Source of the DNA: Prevotellaceae bacterium
GTDB lineage: Bacteria; Bacteroidota; Bacteroidia; Bacteroidales; UBA932
Length of the DNA stretch: 6,804 nucleotides
Assembly: GCA_031264645.1 (NCBI GenBank)
Contig: JAISDR010000142.1
Coordinates: forward strand, 1 to 6,804
Direction: 5' to 3'
Shown: positions 1-6,523 of the stretch, piece by piece
Layout of the letters: every line of letters begins with the position of its first letter
Position numbering within the stretch: the first letter of the stretch is position 1
The notes under the pieces: generated by a model
The model's input: only the letters and a program-made list of their open reading frames with translations
Database searches by the model: none
What the model was told of the DNA's origin: nothing
Made by a program: the position numbers and the translations under genes

Positions 1-26
1 GCTCCAACTTCAAAAAACTGCTGTTC

Positions 27-44
27 CGAATAACTTGTTATTCG
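27..44. repeat. Perfect 8-bp inverted repeat upstream of folA
   Basis: CGAATAAC, a 2-nt TT centre and GTTATTCG form a perfect dyad. A further CTG (21-23) and CAG (45-47) can pair around a 3-nt bulge on the left side. A run of nine T lies at 56-64, about 11 nt after the stem. It may be a weak terminator for a plus-strand gene ending before or at the window edge, or an operator for folA. The A/T-rich stem and the distance to the T-run make the terminator reading uncertain. No gene can be identified in positions 1-132. Confidence 0.35.
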
Positions 45-96
45 CAGTGATGTGATTTTTTTTTCGGCTATAGTGTACTTGTATCATATTTTTTTG

Positions 97-104
97 TATT
101 TTTG
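97..104 (+). promoter_or_regulatory. Probable Bacteroidota -7 box for folA
   Basis: TATTTTTG matches the Bacteroidota -7 consensus TAnnTTTG and lies 28 nt before the folA ATG, giving a short A/T-rich leader. A possible -33 TTG sits at 79-81, but the 15-nt gap is shorter than usual for this promoter class. The surroundings are very T-rich, so a chance match is possible. Confidence 0.38.
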
Positions 105-132
105 TCCCGCGTGTATTTAATGTATTTAAAAA

Positions 133-618
133 ATGCTTTCTATAATTGTTGCGATTGATGAAAATAACGCCATTGGAAAGAACAACAGGCTTCCTTGGCA
201 TATTACGGAAGATTTAAAGTATTTTAAATCGGTAACGGAGGGACATCCGGTGATAATGGGGAGAAAAACATTTGAATCGGTAGGCAGGGCATTGCCCGGC
301 AGAACCAATATCGTCATAAGCCGCAATCCGCAGTTTGCCGCCGAAGGATGCACTGTCGTCAGGTCTCTGGACGAGGCGGTAAGCGTAGCCGCGCGGATAG
401 ACGAAATGCAGTTTGTCATTGGAGGAGATTCGATATACCGGGAAGCAATCCGCATTGCAGACACAATATACCTGACGCTGGTTCATAACAAGTATGAGGC
501 GGATACATTTTTCCCGGAAATTCCGGAAAGCGAATGGATAGAAACTGAAAGAGTTGATTTTGAAAGGGGGAAAGATTTTAATTATCCTTTCAGTTTCCTA
601 AAATTGAAAAGAATATGA
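133..618 (+). CDS. folA: Dihydrofolate reductase
   Basis: Cytosolic enzyme that reduces dihydrofolate to tetrahydrofolate with NADPH, supplying one-carbon carriers for thymidylate, purine and methionine synthesis. The 161 residues match the usual chromosomal length. Visible hallmarks are the N-terminal strand with Ala7, the mobile loop AIGKNNRLPWH (13-23), the active-site acid Asp27 in the same position as in E. coli DHFR, the cofactor-binding MGRKTFES (42-49), GRTNIVISRN (56-65), and the Gly97-Gly98 pair before Tyr102. The usual third small residue of the GG-G/A motif is Asp99 here. The conserved Thr of the YLT segment is present. The ATG at 133 starts the protein exactly where the family begins; no Shine-Dalgarno is seen, as is common in Bacteroidota. 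Only 16 nt separate it from the next gene, so the two are probably co-transcribed. Confidence 0.96.
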   Translation: MLSIIVAIDENNAIGKNNRLPWHITEDLKYFKSVTEGHPVIMGRKTFESVGRALPGRTNIVISRNPQFAAEGCTVVRSLDEAVSVAARIDEMQFVIGGDSIYREAIRIADTIYLTLVHNKYEADTFFPEIPESEWIETERVDFERGKDFNYPFSFLKLKRI

Positions 619-634
619 ACAGGATTGATATTTT

Positions 635-2599
635 ATGGCACATAACAGATTAGTAAACGAAACGAGTGTGTATTTGAGGAATCATTCTCATCAGAAAATC
701 AACTGGTATCCCTGGTGCGAAGAAGCATTCGAAACAGCAAGGAAAGAAGACAAGCTGATTTTCATCAGTATAGGCTTTTCCGCCTGTCACTGGTGTCACG
801 AACTGGCGAGGAACTGTTTTGACAGCGACGCCATAGCAGAGGCTCTCAACCGCTATTACATAAGTATAAAAGTGGACAAGGAGGAACGCCCCGACATTGA
901 CCTGTTCTACATGAGCGCCGTGGAAATAATCACCAATTCGAGCGGCTGGCCTGTTTCGTGCATACTCCTGCCCGACGGGTCGCCCGTGTACGGAGGCACG
1001 TATTTCCCGCCCGACCAGTTCATTGAAATGATACTGGGCATGCAGCAGACATACGCAAACGACCGCGACAAGCTGGAGGAAATCGGCAGGGAACTGATGG
1101 AAATACTGAAGGAAACCAATATCGTCAGGAAAAAGCCGCTTGAAAAAACAACAATCGAAGATATCAAACTGATAGTGGAACCCTGGCGCAGAAAGTTCGA
1201 CGAGGACAACGGCGGAACTCTGGGCGCGCCAAAATTCCCGCTGCCCATATCCCTGATTTTCCTGCTCAATTCGGGATATTACCTCGACGATCCGACGCTG
1301 ACCTCGTACGTCGAAAAAACCTTGACCAATATTGCCAGGGGCGGGATATACGACCAGCTGCGGGGCGGTTTTTTCCGTTACACGGACGACCTGGCATGGA
1401 AAAAGCCGCATTTCGAAAAAATGCTGTACGACAATGCAATGCTGATACTTGCCTACAGCCTTGCCTACCGCAACAATCCCAATCCGCGCTATAAGGAAGT
1501 GGTCGAGGAGACGGTGAATTTCATGAAGTTAAACCTTTCGAGAAACAATCTGTACCTCTCCTCGGTCGACGCCGAAATCGGGAATATCGAGGGAAAATAC
1601 TATACCTGGCAAACGGCGGAATTGAAAAAAATCCTCGGCGACGACTTCGAATTTATGGCGGACTATTTCGGGATTGAAGAAAGTCAAAGGCAAAACATAC
1701 TCTTTGTCAATATGGATGAGAAAAACCTTGCCCAAAAGTACGGACTGTCATTGACGGAATGTAAAGCAAGGATAAAAAAGCTGAAGCAAAACATGCTTAT
1801 AATCAGGGAAGGACGCGAACATCCAAACATCGATTCCAAAATAATAGCAGCCTGGAATGCATTGTCTCTTAGCGGACTGTGCGAGGCATACCGTTCGTTC
1901 AACAAAAAGTATCTTTTGGATCAGGCAAAAAACATAGCGGATGCACTGATGAGCAAGTATATACTGGAGGGATACAGGATGCTCAGGATATTTGAAAATC
2001 AAACTCCCGCGTTTCTGGACGACTACGCTTTCACCATAACCTCGTTCATCAGGCTGTACACAATCACCGGCGAGGGAATATATCTCGAAACGGCTAAGGG
2101 GCTTACGGATTATACGTTTAAGCATTTCTATGACCGGAATACGGGAATGTTTTTCTTCACCGACGATTCCATGCCTTCGAACATTCCGCGCATGATGGAT
2201 TTTGTCGACAAGGCTTGCCCGTCTTCAAGTTCCGTGATGGTGAAGGCGCTGGTATGCCTGTCGCTGGCGGAAGGCAACAAATACTACCGCGATATCGCCA
2301 TGCAGATGGTAAACAACATGAAAGACCAGATGCCGGGAGCGGGTCCGTACGTCGCATACTGGGCGAACATGCTGTACTATGACCTGTTTCCGCCAATAGT
2401 CGCATTTATTCCCGGCGAAAATCTGGTTGACGCCCGCTCGGAATTTGCGCCGAATCTTTTTACTTTTCCCGACGTCGGAAACCCGCACGCGCAGAATATT
2501 CCCCCAAACATACTCGACGGAATAAACGGAGATTATTTCCGGCTTGCGGATTGTGCAGGCGTAATAAATAAAAAATCGGACGAAAACAGATTTTTTTAG
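635..2599 (+). CDS. YyaL/SSP411-type thioredoxin-domain protein (DUF255 family)
   Basis: The 654 residues match the widespread YyaL/spermatogenesis-associated protein 20 family, which joins an N-terminal thioredoxin-like domain to a long alpha/alpha-barrel resembling six-hairpin glycosidases and epimerases. The biochemical role is unsettled. Diagnostic segments occur in family order: NRLVNETSVYL and WYPW near the start, the CHWC redox motif (51-54), KVDKEERPDID (79-89), GWPVS (104-108), GGTYFP (120-125), APKFP (198-202), GGIYDQL (236-242), PHFEKMLYDNA (258-268), EGKYYTW (319-325), IDSKIIAAWNAL (399-410) and LDDYAF (461-466). The family motif PSGNS is altered to PSSSS (529-533). The protein is slightly shorter than typical members of about 670-700 residues, mainly at the C-terminus. 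It has no signal peptide, so it is probably cytosolic. An AGGA at 621-624 is a weak ribosome-binding candidate. It probably shares the folA transcript. Confidence 0.93.
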   Translation: MAHNRLVNETSVYLRNHSHQKINWYPWCEEAFETARKEDKLIFISIGFSACHWCHELARNCFDSDAIAEALNRYYISIKVDKEERPDIDLFYMSAVEIITNSSGWPVSCILLPDGSPVYGGTYFPPDQFIEMILGMQQTYANDRDKLEEIGRELMEILKETNIVRKKPLEKTTIEDIKLIVEPWRRKFDEDNGGTLGAPKFPLPISLIFLLNSGYYLDDPTLTSYVEKTLTNIARGGIYDQLRGGFFRYTDDLAWKKPHFEKMLYDNAMLILAYSLAYRNNPNPRYKEVVEETVNFMKLNLSRNNLYLSSVDAEIGNIEGKYYTWQTAELKKILGDDFEFMADYFGIEESQRQNILFVNMDEKNLAQKYGLSLTECKARIKKLKQNMLIIREGREHPNIDSKIIAAWNALSLSGLCEAYRSFNKKYLLDQAKNIADALMSKYILEGYRMLRIFENQTPAFLDDYAFTITSFIRLYTITGEGIYLETAKGLTDYTFKHFYDRNTGMFFFTDDSMPSNIPRMMDFVDKACPSSSSVMVKALVCLSLAEGNKYYRDIAMQMVNNMKDQMPGAGPYVAYWANMLYYDLFPPIVAFIPGENLVDARSEFAPNLFTFPDVGNPHAQNIPPNILDGINGDYFRLADCAGVINKKSDENRFF

Positions 2600-2614
2600 G
2601 CATATCGGAAAGTT

Positions 2615-3838
2615 TCACAAAAGCGGTGATAATCCGTTGGCTATCCATCCGACAAAACGTTTCCATAGGGAACGTTTTTTCCATACTTCGGGAGACATTT
2701 TAGTTGAGTTTTCAATATCGGCTTCAAAGATTCTATTCAGTTCATCCGCAGTTTCATAATCGAAGATAAAAGCATTCGTTTCATAGTCGTGACGGAGGCT
2801 TCTGTAATCAAGATTTGCGCTTCCTACCGTACAAAATTTATCATCAACCATCATTATTTTCGAATGATGGAAGCCCGAGTTATAGATATAGATATCAGCG
2901 CCTTTCTTCATCAATTTATGAGCGACATGAAACACGCCTTCCGGAGTGAATTTGACGTCTAATTTTGCCGATATCATTATCTCGACCTTTACATTTCGCG
3001 ATATGGCTTTCTTCAATTCCTTCTTTATAGCGGACGTCGGCAAAAAATAAGGACTGACAATCCGGATTTTACTTTTGGCGGAACGGATAGATTTTAAGTA
3101 TGTTTCTTCCAGTTGTCTCGGAAGTTTTTTCGGAACGCGGTCGACTATAGCCACGGTTTTTCCATCAGGATCGTCGTCGTGAGACGGATAATACTGAATC
3201 CCGTCTATTTCCTGCCTGGCGACCTCATTCCATATCGACAGGAAAATATTCTGCACATAACCGACTGCGCTTCCTTCAATGCGTACATGCATGTCGCGCC
3301 ATTCGCCTATTTCGGGCAAGCCGGTGATATAGTAATCAGCAATATTGATGCCTCCGATATACGCCGTTTTACCGTCGATGATTGCGATTTTCCTGTGATC
3401 GCGACTTGAAATATGATTGATAAACGGAAAATACAAAGGATCAAAAGGAAAAATCTCGATACCGCTTTTACGTATGGAATCCAGGTGTTTCCTGTTCAGC
3501 GGCATATTATTCGACCGGTTGCCGAAAGCGTCATAAACGGCGCGGACTTCCACTCCCTGTCTTGCTTTTTTTGACAGCAAATTGAACAGCAAGCCGGCAA
3601 TTGAATCGTTACGGAAGTTAAAATATTCGAGATGAACGTGATGTTGAGCCTTTTCTATCTCCTGAAACAAATCGTCAAACTTTTCCCTGCCTCCGTTTAA
3701 CAGCTTCAGCCTGTTGTTTTTCGTTATCGGGACGTCCTGTTCGGAGAGAAAAGACATGACCAGCGAATCGCTGTCGAAATCCTGTCCGCGAACAATGATT
3801 GCAATACAAATCAGAAATACAGATAAATATAACTTCAA
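2615..3838 (-). CDS. cls: Cardiolipin synthase / phospholipase D family protein, exported
   Basis: Likely joins phosphatidyl groups to make cardiolipin, acting on the outer face of the inner membrane. The 407 residues carry both HKD catalytic motifs: His148-Lys150-Asp155 followed by IGGINIADYY, and His324-Lys326-Asp331 followed by VGSANLDYRS. Other Cls-like marks are EWRDMHVRIEG (178-188), SPYFLP (261-266) and the C-terminal SPLL. Residues 1-19 form one hydrophobic signal or anchor segment without a lipobox; classical Cls usually has two N-terminal membrane segments and is about 480 residues. The start appears to be TTG at 3838: the frame is closed by a stop just upstream, no ATG lies between, and the next ATG (residue 28) would remove the signal segment. 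The start lies 10 nt after the ATPase stop codon, suggesting co-transcription. A different PLD activity on another phospholipid cannot be excluded. Confidence 0.9.
   Translation of the reverse strand: MKLYLSVFLICIAIIVRGQDFDSDSLVMSFLSEQDVPITKNNRLKLLNGGREKFDDLFQEIEKAQHHVHLEYFNFRNDSIAGLLFNLLSKKARQGVEVRAVYDAFGNRSNNMPLNRKHLDSIRKSGIEIFPFDPLYFPFINHISSRDHRKIAIIDGKTAYIGGINIADYYITGLPEIGEWRDMHVRIEGSAVGYVQNIFLSIWNEVARQEIDGIQYYPSHDDDPDGKTVAIVDRVPKKLPRQLEETYLKSIRSAKSKIRIVSPYFLPTSAIKKELKKAISRNVKVEIMISAKLDVKFTPEGVFHVAHKLMKKGADIYIYNSGFHHSKIMMVDDKFCTVGSANLDYRSLRHDYETNAFIFDYETADELNRIFEADIENSTKMSPEVWKKRSLWKRFVGWIANGLSPLL
2654..2680 (+). terminator. Possible intrinsic terminator for the folA unit, inside the convergent gene
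   Basis: AAAACGTTTCC (2654-2664) pairs with GGAACGTTTT (2669-2678) with one bulged T and a 4-nt ATAG loop; the distal strand runs into six T (2675-2680). It begins 55 nt after the stop codon at 2599 and would end plus-strand transcripts, but it lies within the last codons of the minus-strand cardiolipin synthase gene. The stem is only moderately G/C-rich. The 15-bp gap between the convergent stop codons has no hairpin of its own. Confidence 0.4.
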
Positions 3839-3848
3839 ACCATCAATT

Positions 3849-4493
3849 CTATATTACATATTTTTCGTGATAATCAAAAAGATATCCCTGACCCAGCGAG
3901 CACAAAAGCAGTCCTGCATTACGCTGTTTCAATTCCTTTGATATCAATGCAGTCATGGTCTCTATATTCTGCTCGTCCAGATGGCTGAACGGTTCATCTA
4001 AGAGTAAAAAGTCAAAAGGCTGGCAAAGCGCACGTATTATGGATATTCGCTGCTGTTGCCCGAAAGACATGCGTCCCGACTGCTCGTTTCTCTTATCCTG
4101 CAATCCCGACTGCTCTATGAGATAATCTATCTCATCCTGCGATTTATAATCCGTGATTTTATTTTTCAGCTGTATGTTTTCCAGAGTTGTAAGACCGGAA
4201 AAAAGCCTTAATCCCTGAAAGACATAGCTGATATTTTTCTTGCGGATATCCTGCCACTCCGTCTTTTTCAGCGTTTTAATTTCCCTGTCGTCAAAATAGA
4301 TATTTCCCCTATAATCCGCACGTTCTCCGAAGACGAAACTGAGGAAAGACGATTTTCCCTGTCCCGAAGAGGCTGTGATTAAATAATTTCTCCCTTTTCC
4401 GAAACTTACATCATTAAACCATATCCTGCCGGACAATGTTTCGTTGTCCGGCAGAAAAAAAGGTTTTAAATTGCTTGTTCTTAACGCATCCAT
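3849..4493 (-). CDS. ABC-type ATP-binding protein, atypical, no permease in view
   Basis: A single nucleotide-binding domain of 214 residues, similar in size to LolD/MacB/FtsE-type ATPases. Visible motifs are Walker A ASSGQGKSS (41-49, with Ala instead of the first Gly), Q-loop Gln93 in YVFQGLRLFSGLTTLENI, signature MSFGQQQR (142-149, in place of LSGGQQQR), Walker B FLLLDEP (162-168) and D-loop SHLD (170-173). The switch histidine normally found shortly after the D-loop is absent: the corresponding strand reads LLLCSLGQG (195-203). The first 25 or so residues do not resemble the usual ABC start. The ATG overlaps the end of the upstream lipoprotein gene by 13 nt, which suggests translational coupling; no good Shine-Dalgarno is seen. 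No membrane partner lies in the window, so it either pairs with a permease encoded elsewhere or has a non-transport role. Substrate unknown. Confidence 0.88.
   Translation of the reverse strand: MDALRTSNLKPFFLPDNETLSGRIWFNDVSFGKGRNYLITASSGQGKSSFLSFVFGERADYRGNIYFDDREIKTLKKTEWQDIRKKNISYVFQGLRLFSGLTTLENIQLKNKITDYKSQDEIDYLIEQSGLQDKRNEQSGRMSFGQQQRISIIRALCQPFDFLLLDEPFSHLDEQNIETMTALISKELKQRNAGLLLCSLGQGYLFDYHEKYVI
4426..4454. repeat. Perfect 11-bp hairpin inside the ATPase gene
   Basis: CTGCCGGACAA (4426-4436) and TTGTCCGGCAG (4444-4454) are perfect reverse complements around a 7-nt loop. It lies at codons 14-23 of the minus-strand ATPase gene, about 40 nt after its start codon, in the part not conserved in ABC proteins. 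On the minus strand a T-run precedes rather than follows the stem, so it is not a standard intrinsic terminator there; on the plus strand it is followed by A, not T. It could fold in the operon mRNA and affect stability or translation of the ATPase. Confidence 0.7.
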
Positions 4494-6046
4494 GGAGATA
4501 ATGTCGTGTCCAGACTTTTGAATATCTGCTTCAGTGAATTTACATTCTTGTTTTTCAGTTGCAGGTTAAATTCAAAATTATAATCCGTATCACCGGAAAA
4601 AGACATGTTTTCGTATATCTCGATGATGGATGTAAATGTCTTGTAGCCCTGTCCCATAAAGTTTTGCAGCAGCATTTTGAGGTTATCGGGATAAGTCTCA
4701 TAATCCAGATTCACATAAAACAGCATTTTATCAGCCATTTTCGCGCTGACGGGATTGTCGGCAAAAGTTTTTCCCTTCGAACCGTCTACAAAAGCTTTTA
4801 CAGCATCCAAATCATTGGATACAAACACTCTGTTATCCTTATATGCGAAATATACGGGTATAAATGTTTTATTTACGGACAGCGAATAATAGCCGCTCTG
4901 CTGAGTGTAAAAGTTTTTAGGAACCAGATTCAACAGATTCTGAAATGCGCTTTCTCCCTTCACCGTAAAGCTAAGACTTGCCAGTGGATATGATATCATG
5001 CCGCTGTTGAATCCATGAATACTCATCAGCAGGTCTCCTTCCAAAGCCCCGGCAATTATTTTCAGTTCAGGCGATTCAAATAAATCTGCTATTTCCTGTC
5101 TCCTGTCGTTAATTAATTCGTCAAATTCGAAATTTGTGCTTTTTTCCGCTAAACCCTCAATGCTTTGCCGTATCAGTTTAACATATTCTTCAACGTTGAT
5201 AAATGCGTTAAATGCTAAATACGACTGTTCGGGCATGTCTTTAAAGATTTTTTTATCAAAACTTTTTTTGAGCAAGGGGAGTTTTTCTTTCAGTTTTGCA
5301 ACTTCCTGAGCGGGAGACATGGATATAGTTCCCGTAATTTTTCCATTATCAAAATTAAGATATGAATGAGTTGTAATATTCGCATATTCTTCACGTATAA
5401 GAGATGAAGTAAGACCGGACAAGCCCATATTATCGTAAAGATCGGCAAAGAAATCATATCGCAACCATAGCCCGACGTCGGATTTTTTACTTGTATACTG
5501 TTTAAAATCATCATTTGTAGCTAACAGTCCGTCTTTTTTGGGTTTAAAGAGTTCTGCAAGTTTTTCGCGGATGGAAGTTCCCGAAATTACTGCAAGCTCG
5601 TCGTTCCATGCTATATTAAAGTCGCCTCCAATCGATATGTATCGAAAGTCTCCTTCATCAACAGGATCTGGAGATTTCGATTTTTTCAACCAGTCTTCAA
5701 AGATTTTCCGGTCGAGTATCGAAGCGTATATCGCATAATCGGGCAGTTTTGACACATAAATCAGTATTTTGTCAGCGCTCACGCCGGCGTCTTTGGAACC
5801 CTTAAAAAGACTTTCGAGAAATTTAAAACTGTCACTGTCCATGAGTTTTATAAAATTCAGGAAATTGTAGTTATCGGGACTGTTCAGTCCTGACTTTGCA
5901 AATATTTCATTGCCGTTGACTTCGTAAACTACAGACGCGTCAGCCGGAATCAGCGACAGTTTGTCTGCAGTCGAAACGTTTGTATTACAGGATGCGAAAA
6001 ACACGCATCCTAAAACAAGAGGAGAAAAAAACTTTAAAAATTTCAT
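4481..6046 (-). CDS. DUF4836 family lipoprotein
   Basis: A 521-residue exported protein whose opening after the signal (LIPADASVVYEVNGNEIFAK, 32-51) and C-terminal part (FEFNLQLKNKNVNSLKQI) fit the DUF4836 family, found mainly in Bacteroidales and of unknown function. The N-terminus is a lipoprotein signal: basic start, hydrophobic core and lipobox FASC, making Cys20 the likely lipidated residue. Another Cys at 14 (LGC) lies within the hydrophobic core and is a less likely cleavage site. No Lys-Asp/Glu-rich export signal follows Cys20, so surface display is not indicated. No further membrane segment is evident. It is first in a minus-strand unit and overlaps the ATPase gene by 13 nt. The ATG at 6046 is chosen because the signal peptide starts there; the preceding leader is almost pure A/T without Shine-Dalgarno. 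The family assignment rests on recognised motifs, not a profile search. Confidence 0.8.
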   Translation of the reverse strand: MKFLKFFSPLVLGCVFFASCNTNVSTADKLSLIPADASVVYEVNGNEIFAKSGLNSPDNYNFLNFIKLMDSDSFKFLESLFKGSKDAGVSADKILIYVSKLPDYAIYASILDRKIFEDWLKKSKSPDPVDEGDFRYISIGGDFNIAWNDELAVISGTSIREKLAELFKPKKDGLLATNDDFKQYTSKKSDVGLWLRYDFFADLYDNMGLSGLTSSLIREEYANITTHSYLNFDNGKITGTISMSPAQEVAKLKEKLPLLKKSFDKKIFKDMPEQSYLAFNAFINVEEYVKLIRQSIEGLAEKSTNFEFDELINDRRQEIADLFESPELKIIAGALEGDLLMSIHGFNSGMISYPLASLSFTVKGESAFQNLLNLVPKNFYTQQSGYYSLSVNKTFIPVYFAYKDNRVFVSNDLDAVKAFVDGSKGKTFADNPVSAKMADKMLFYVNLDYETYPDNLKMLLQNFMGQGYKTFTSIIEIYENMSFSGDTDYNFEFNLQLKNKNVNSLKQIFKSLDTTLSPWMR

Positions 6047-6143
6047 AATTTATAATTTAAATTAATAATAAAAACTTCTTTATCGAGGACTGTACGAACA
6101 TTTAATCATGCTTTACATTCAATCACATCCGATAAATTTTGCG

Positions 6144-6151
6144 CAAAGATA
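6144..6151 (-). promoter_or_regulatory. Bacteroidota -7 box for the DUF4836-ATPase-cls unit
   Basis: On the minus strand this reads TATCTTTG, an exact TAnnTTTG match. A weak -33 candidate (GTTTAT on the minus strand, 6172-6167) lies at suitable distance. Transcription would start near 6137, leaving a leader of about 90 nt. A perfect 10-bp palindrome, TTTGCGCAAA (6138-6147), overlaps the box and expected start site and could be a small operator, though palindromes of this length also occur by chance. The tandem array begins 23 bp upstream of the box. Confidence 0.55.
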
Positions 6152-6173
6152 ATGATTATTTATTACATAAACC

Positions 6174-6413
6174 GAATTGGCTTTGAAAAAAACGGGTTTT
6201 CTGCATTGCAGAATTGACTGCTTTTGAAAAAAACGGGTTTTCTGCATTGCAGAATTGGCTACTTTTGAAAAAAACGGGTTTTCTGCATTGCAGAATTGAC
6301 TATTTTTGAAAAAACGGGTTTTCTGCATTGCAGAATTGACTATTTTTGAAAAAAACGAGTTTTCTGCATTGCAGAATTGATTATTTTTGAAAAAAACGGG
6401 TTTCTGCATTGCA
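6174..6413. repeat. Six-copy ~41-bp tandem repeat with internal dyads
   Basis: Units start at 6174, 6211, 6252, 6293, 6333 and 6374 and measure 37, 41, 41, 40, 41 and 40 bp. Each reads GAATTG, about five variable bases, TTTTG, usually seven A, CGGG, TTTT and CTGCATTGCA. Variable bases are GC, ACTGC, GCTAC, ACTAT, ACTAT and ATTAT. Each unit contains TTCTGCA-T-TGCAGAA (with the first bases of the next unit), AAAAC-GG-GTTTT and a TTTT-G-AAAA dyad. The first unit lacks 4 bp; the third has a full seven-A run but the fourth only six; the fifth has CGAG for CGGG; the last lacks one T and its TTCTGCA dyad is broken because the array ends. No mobile-element gene or flanking direct repeat accompanies it. 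Confidence 0.95.
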
Positions 6414-6480
6414 TTTGGTATCCCGCGCTACGGAAAACAAATCATTCAGGAGAACTGTTATTCATGTAAAAAAAATAAAT

Positions 6481-6488
6481 TACCTTTG
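6481..6488 (+). promoter_or_regulatory. Bacteroidota -7 box for the kinase gene
   Basis: TACCTTTG is an exact TAnnTTTG match located 35 nt before the kinase ATG, giving a leader of roughly 30 nt. The -33 region (around 6456-6463, TGTTATTC) is only a weak match. The nearest tandem-repeat unit ends 67 bp upstream. Confidence 0.55.
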
Positions 6489-6523
6489 CCGCCGGTAAAG
6501 ATGTTAAAATATAAAATGGAGAA

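Larger units (their letters stand above)
6047..6523. other. Divergent intergenic region of 477 bp
   Basis: No convincing gene lies here. From left to right it contains the A/T-rich leader of the DUF4836 gene (6047 to about 6137), its promoter candidate (6144-6151), the six-copy tandem array (6174-6413), a short unique stretch (6414-6480) in which I see no clear motif, the kinase promoter candidate (6481-6488) and the kinase leader. An open frame crosses the array on the minus strand, but only because the repeat lacks stop codons. Confidence 0.8.

Noticed and set aside
1..54. Tail of an upstream plus-strand gene
   Set aside because: Three frames end at 33, 50 and 54, but none of the short C-terminal peptides is recognisable, so no gene end can be supported.
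10..201. Minus-strand open frame overlapping the folA start
   Set aside because: It lies on the folA promoter region and 5' end, has low-complexity A/T-derived residues and matches nothing recognisable.
650..1411. Long minus-strand open frame opposite the YyaL-like gene
   Set aside because: The plus-strand frame has continuous family motifs through this stretch; the antisense product shows none.
3113..3409. Plus-strand open frame opposite cls
   Set aside because: It is antisense to the region including the first HKD motif, with no recognisable domain or promoter.
4559..4993. Plus-strand open frame opposite the DUF4836 gene
   Set aside because: It is antisense to the well-supported lipoprotein frame and has no recognisable features.
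6119..6409. Minus-strand open frame of 96 codons across the tandem array
   Set aside because: The repeat unit is not a multiple of three, so successive units are read in different frames; the frame is open only because the repeat lacks stops. It also covers the minus-strand promoter candidate, and its product shows no domain.
6174..6413. CRISPR array
   Set aside because: The variable stretch between conserved parts is only 2-5 bp, far too short for spacers, and no cas gene is present. It is a plain tandem repeat.
6484..6500. Imperfect hairpin around the kinase promoter (CTTTGCC/GGTAAAG)
   Set aside because: It needs a G-T pair and a 3-nt loop, and overlaps the -7 box, so most of it would not be transcribed; probably chance.
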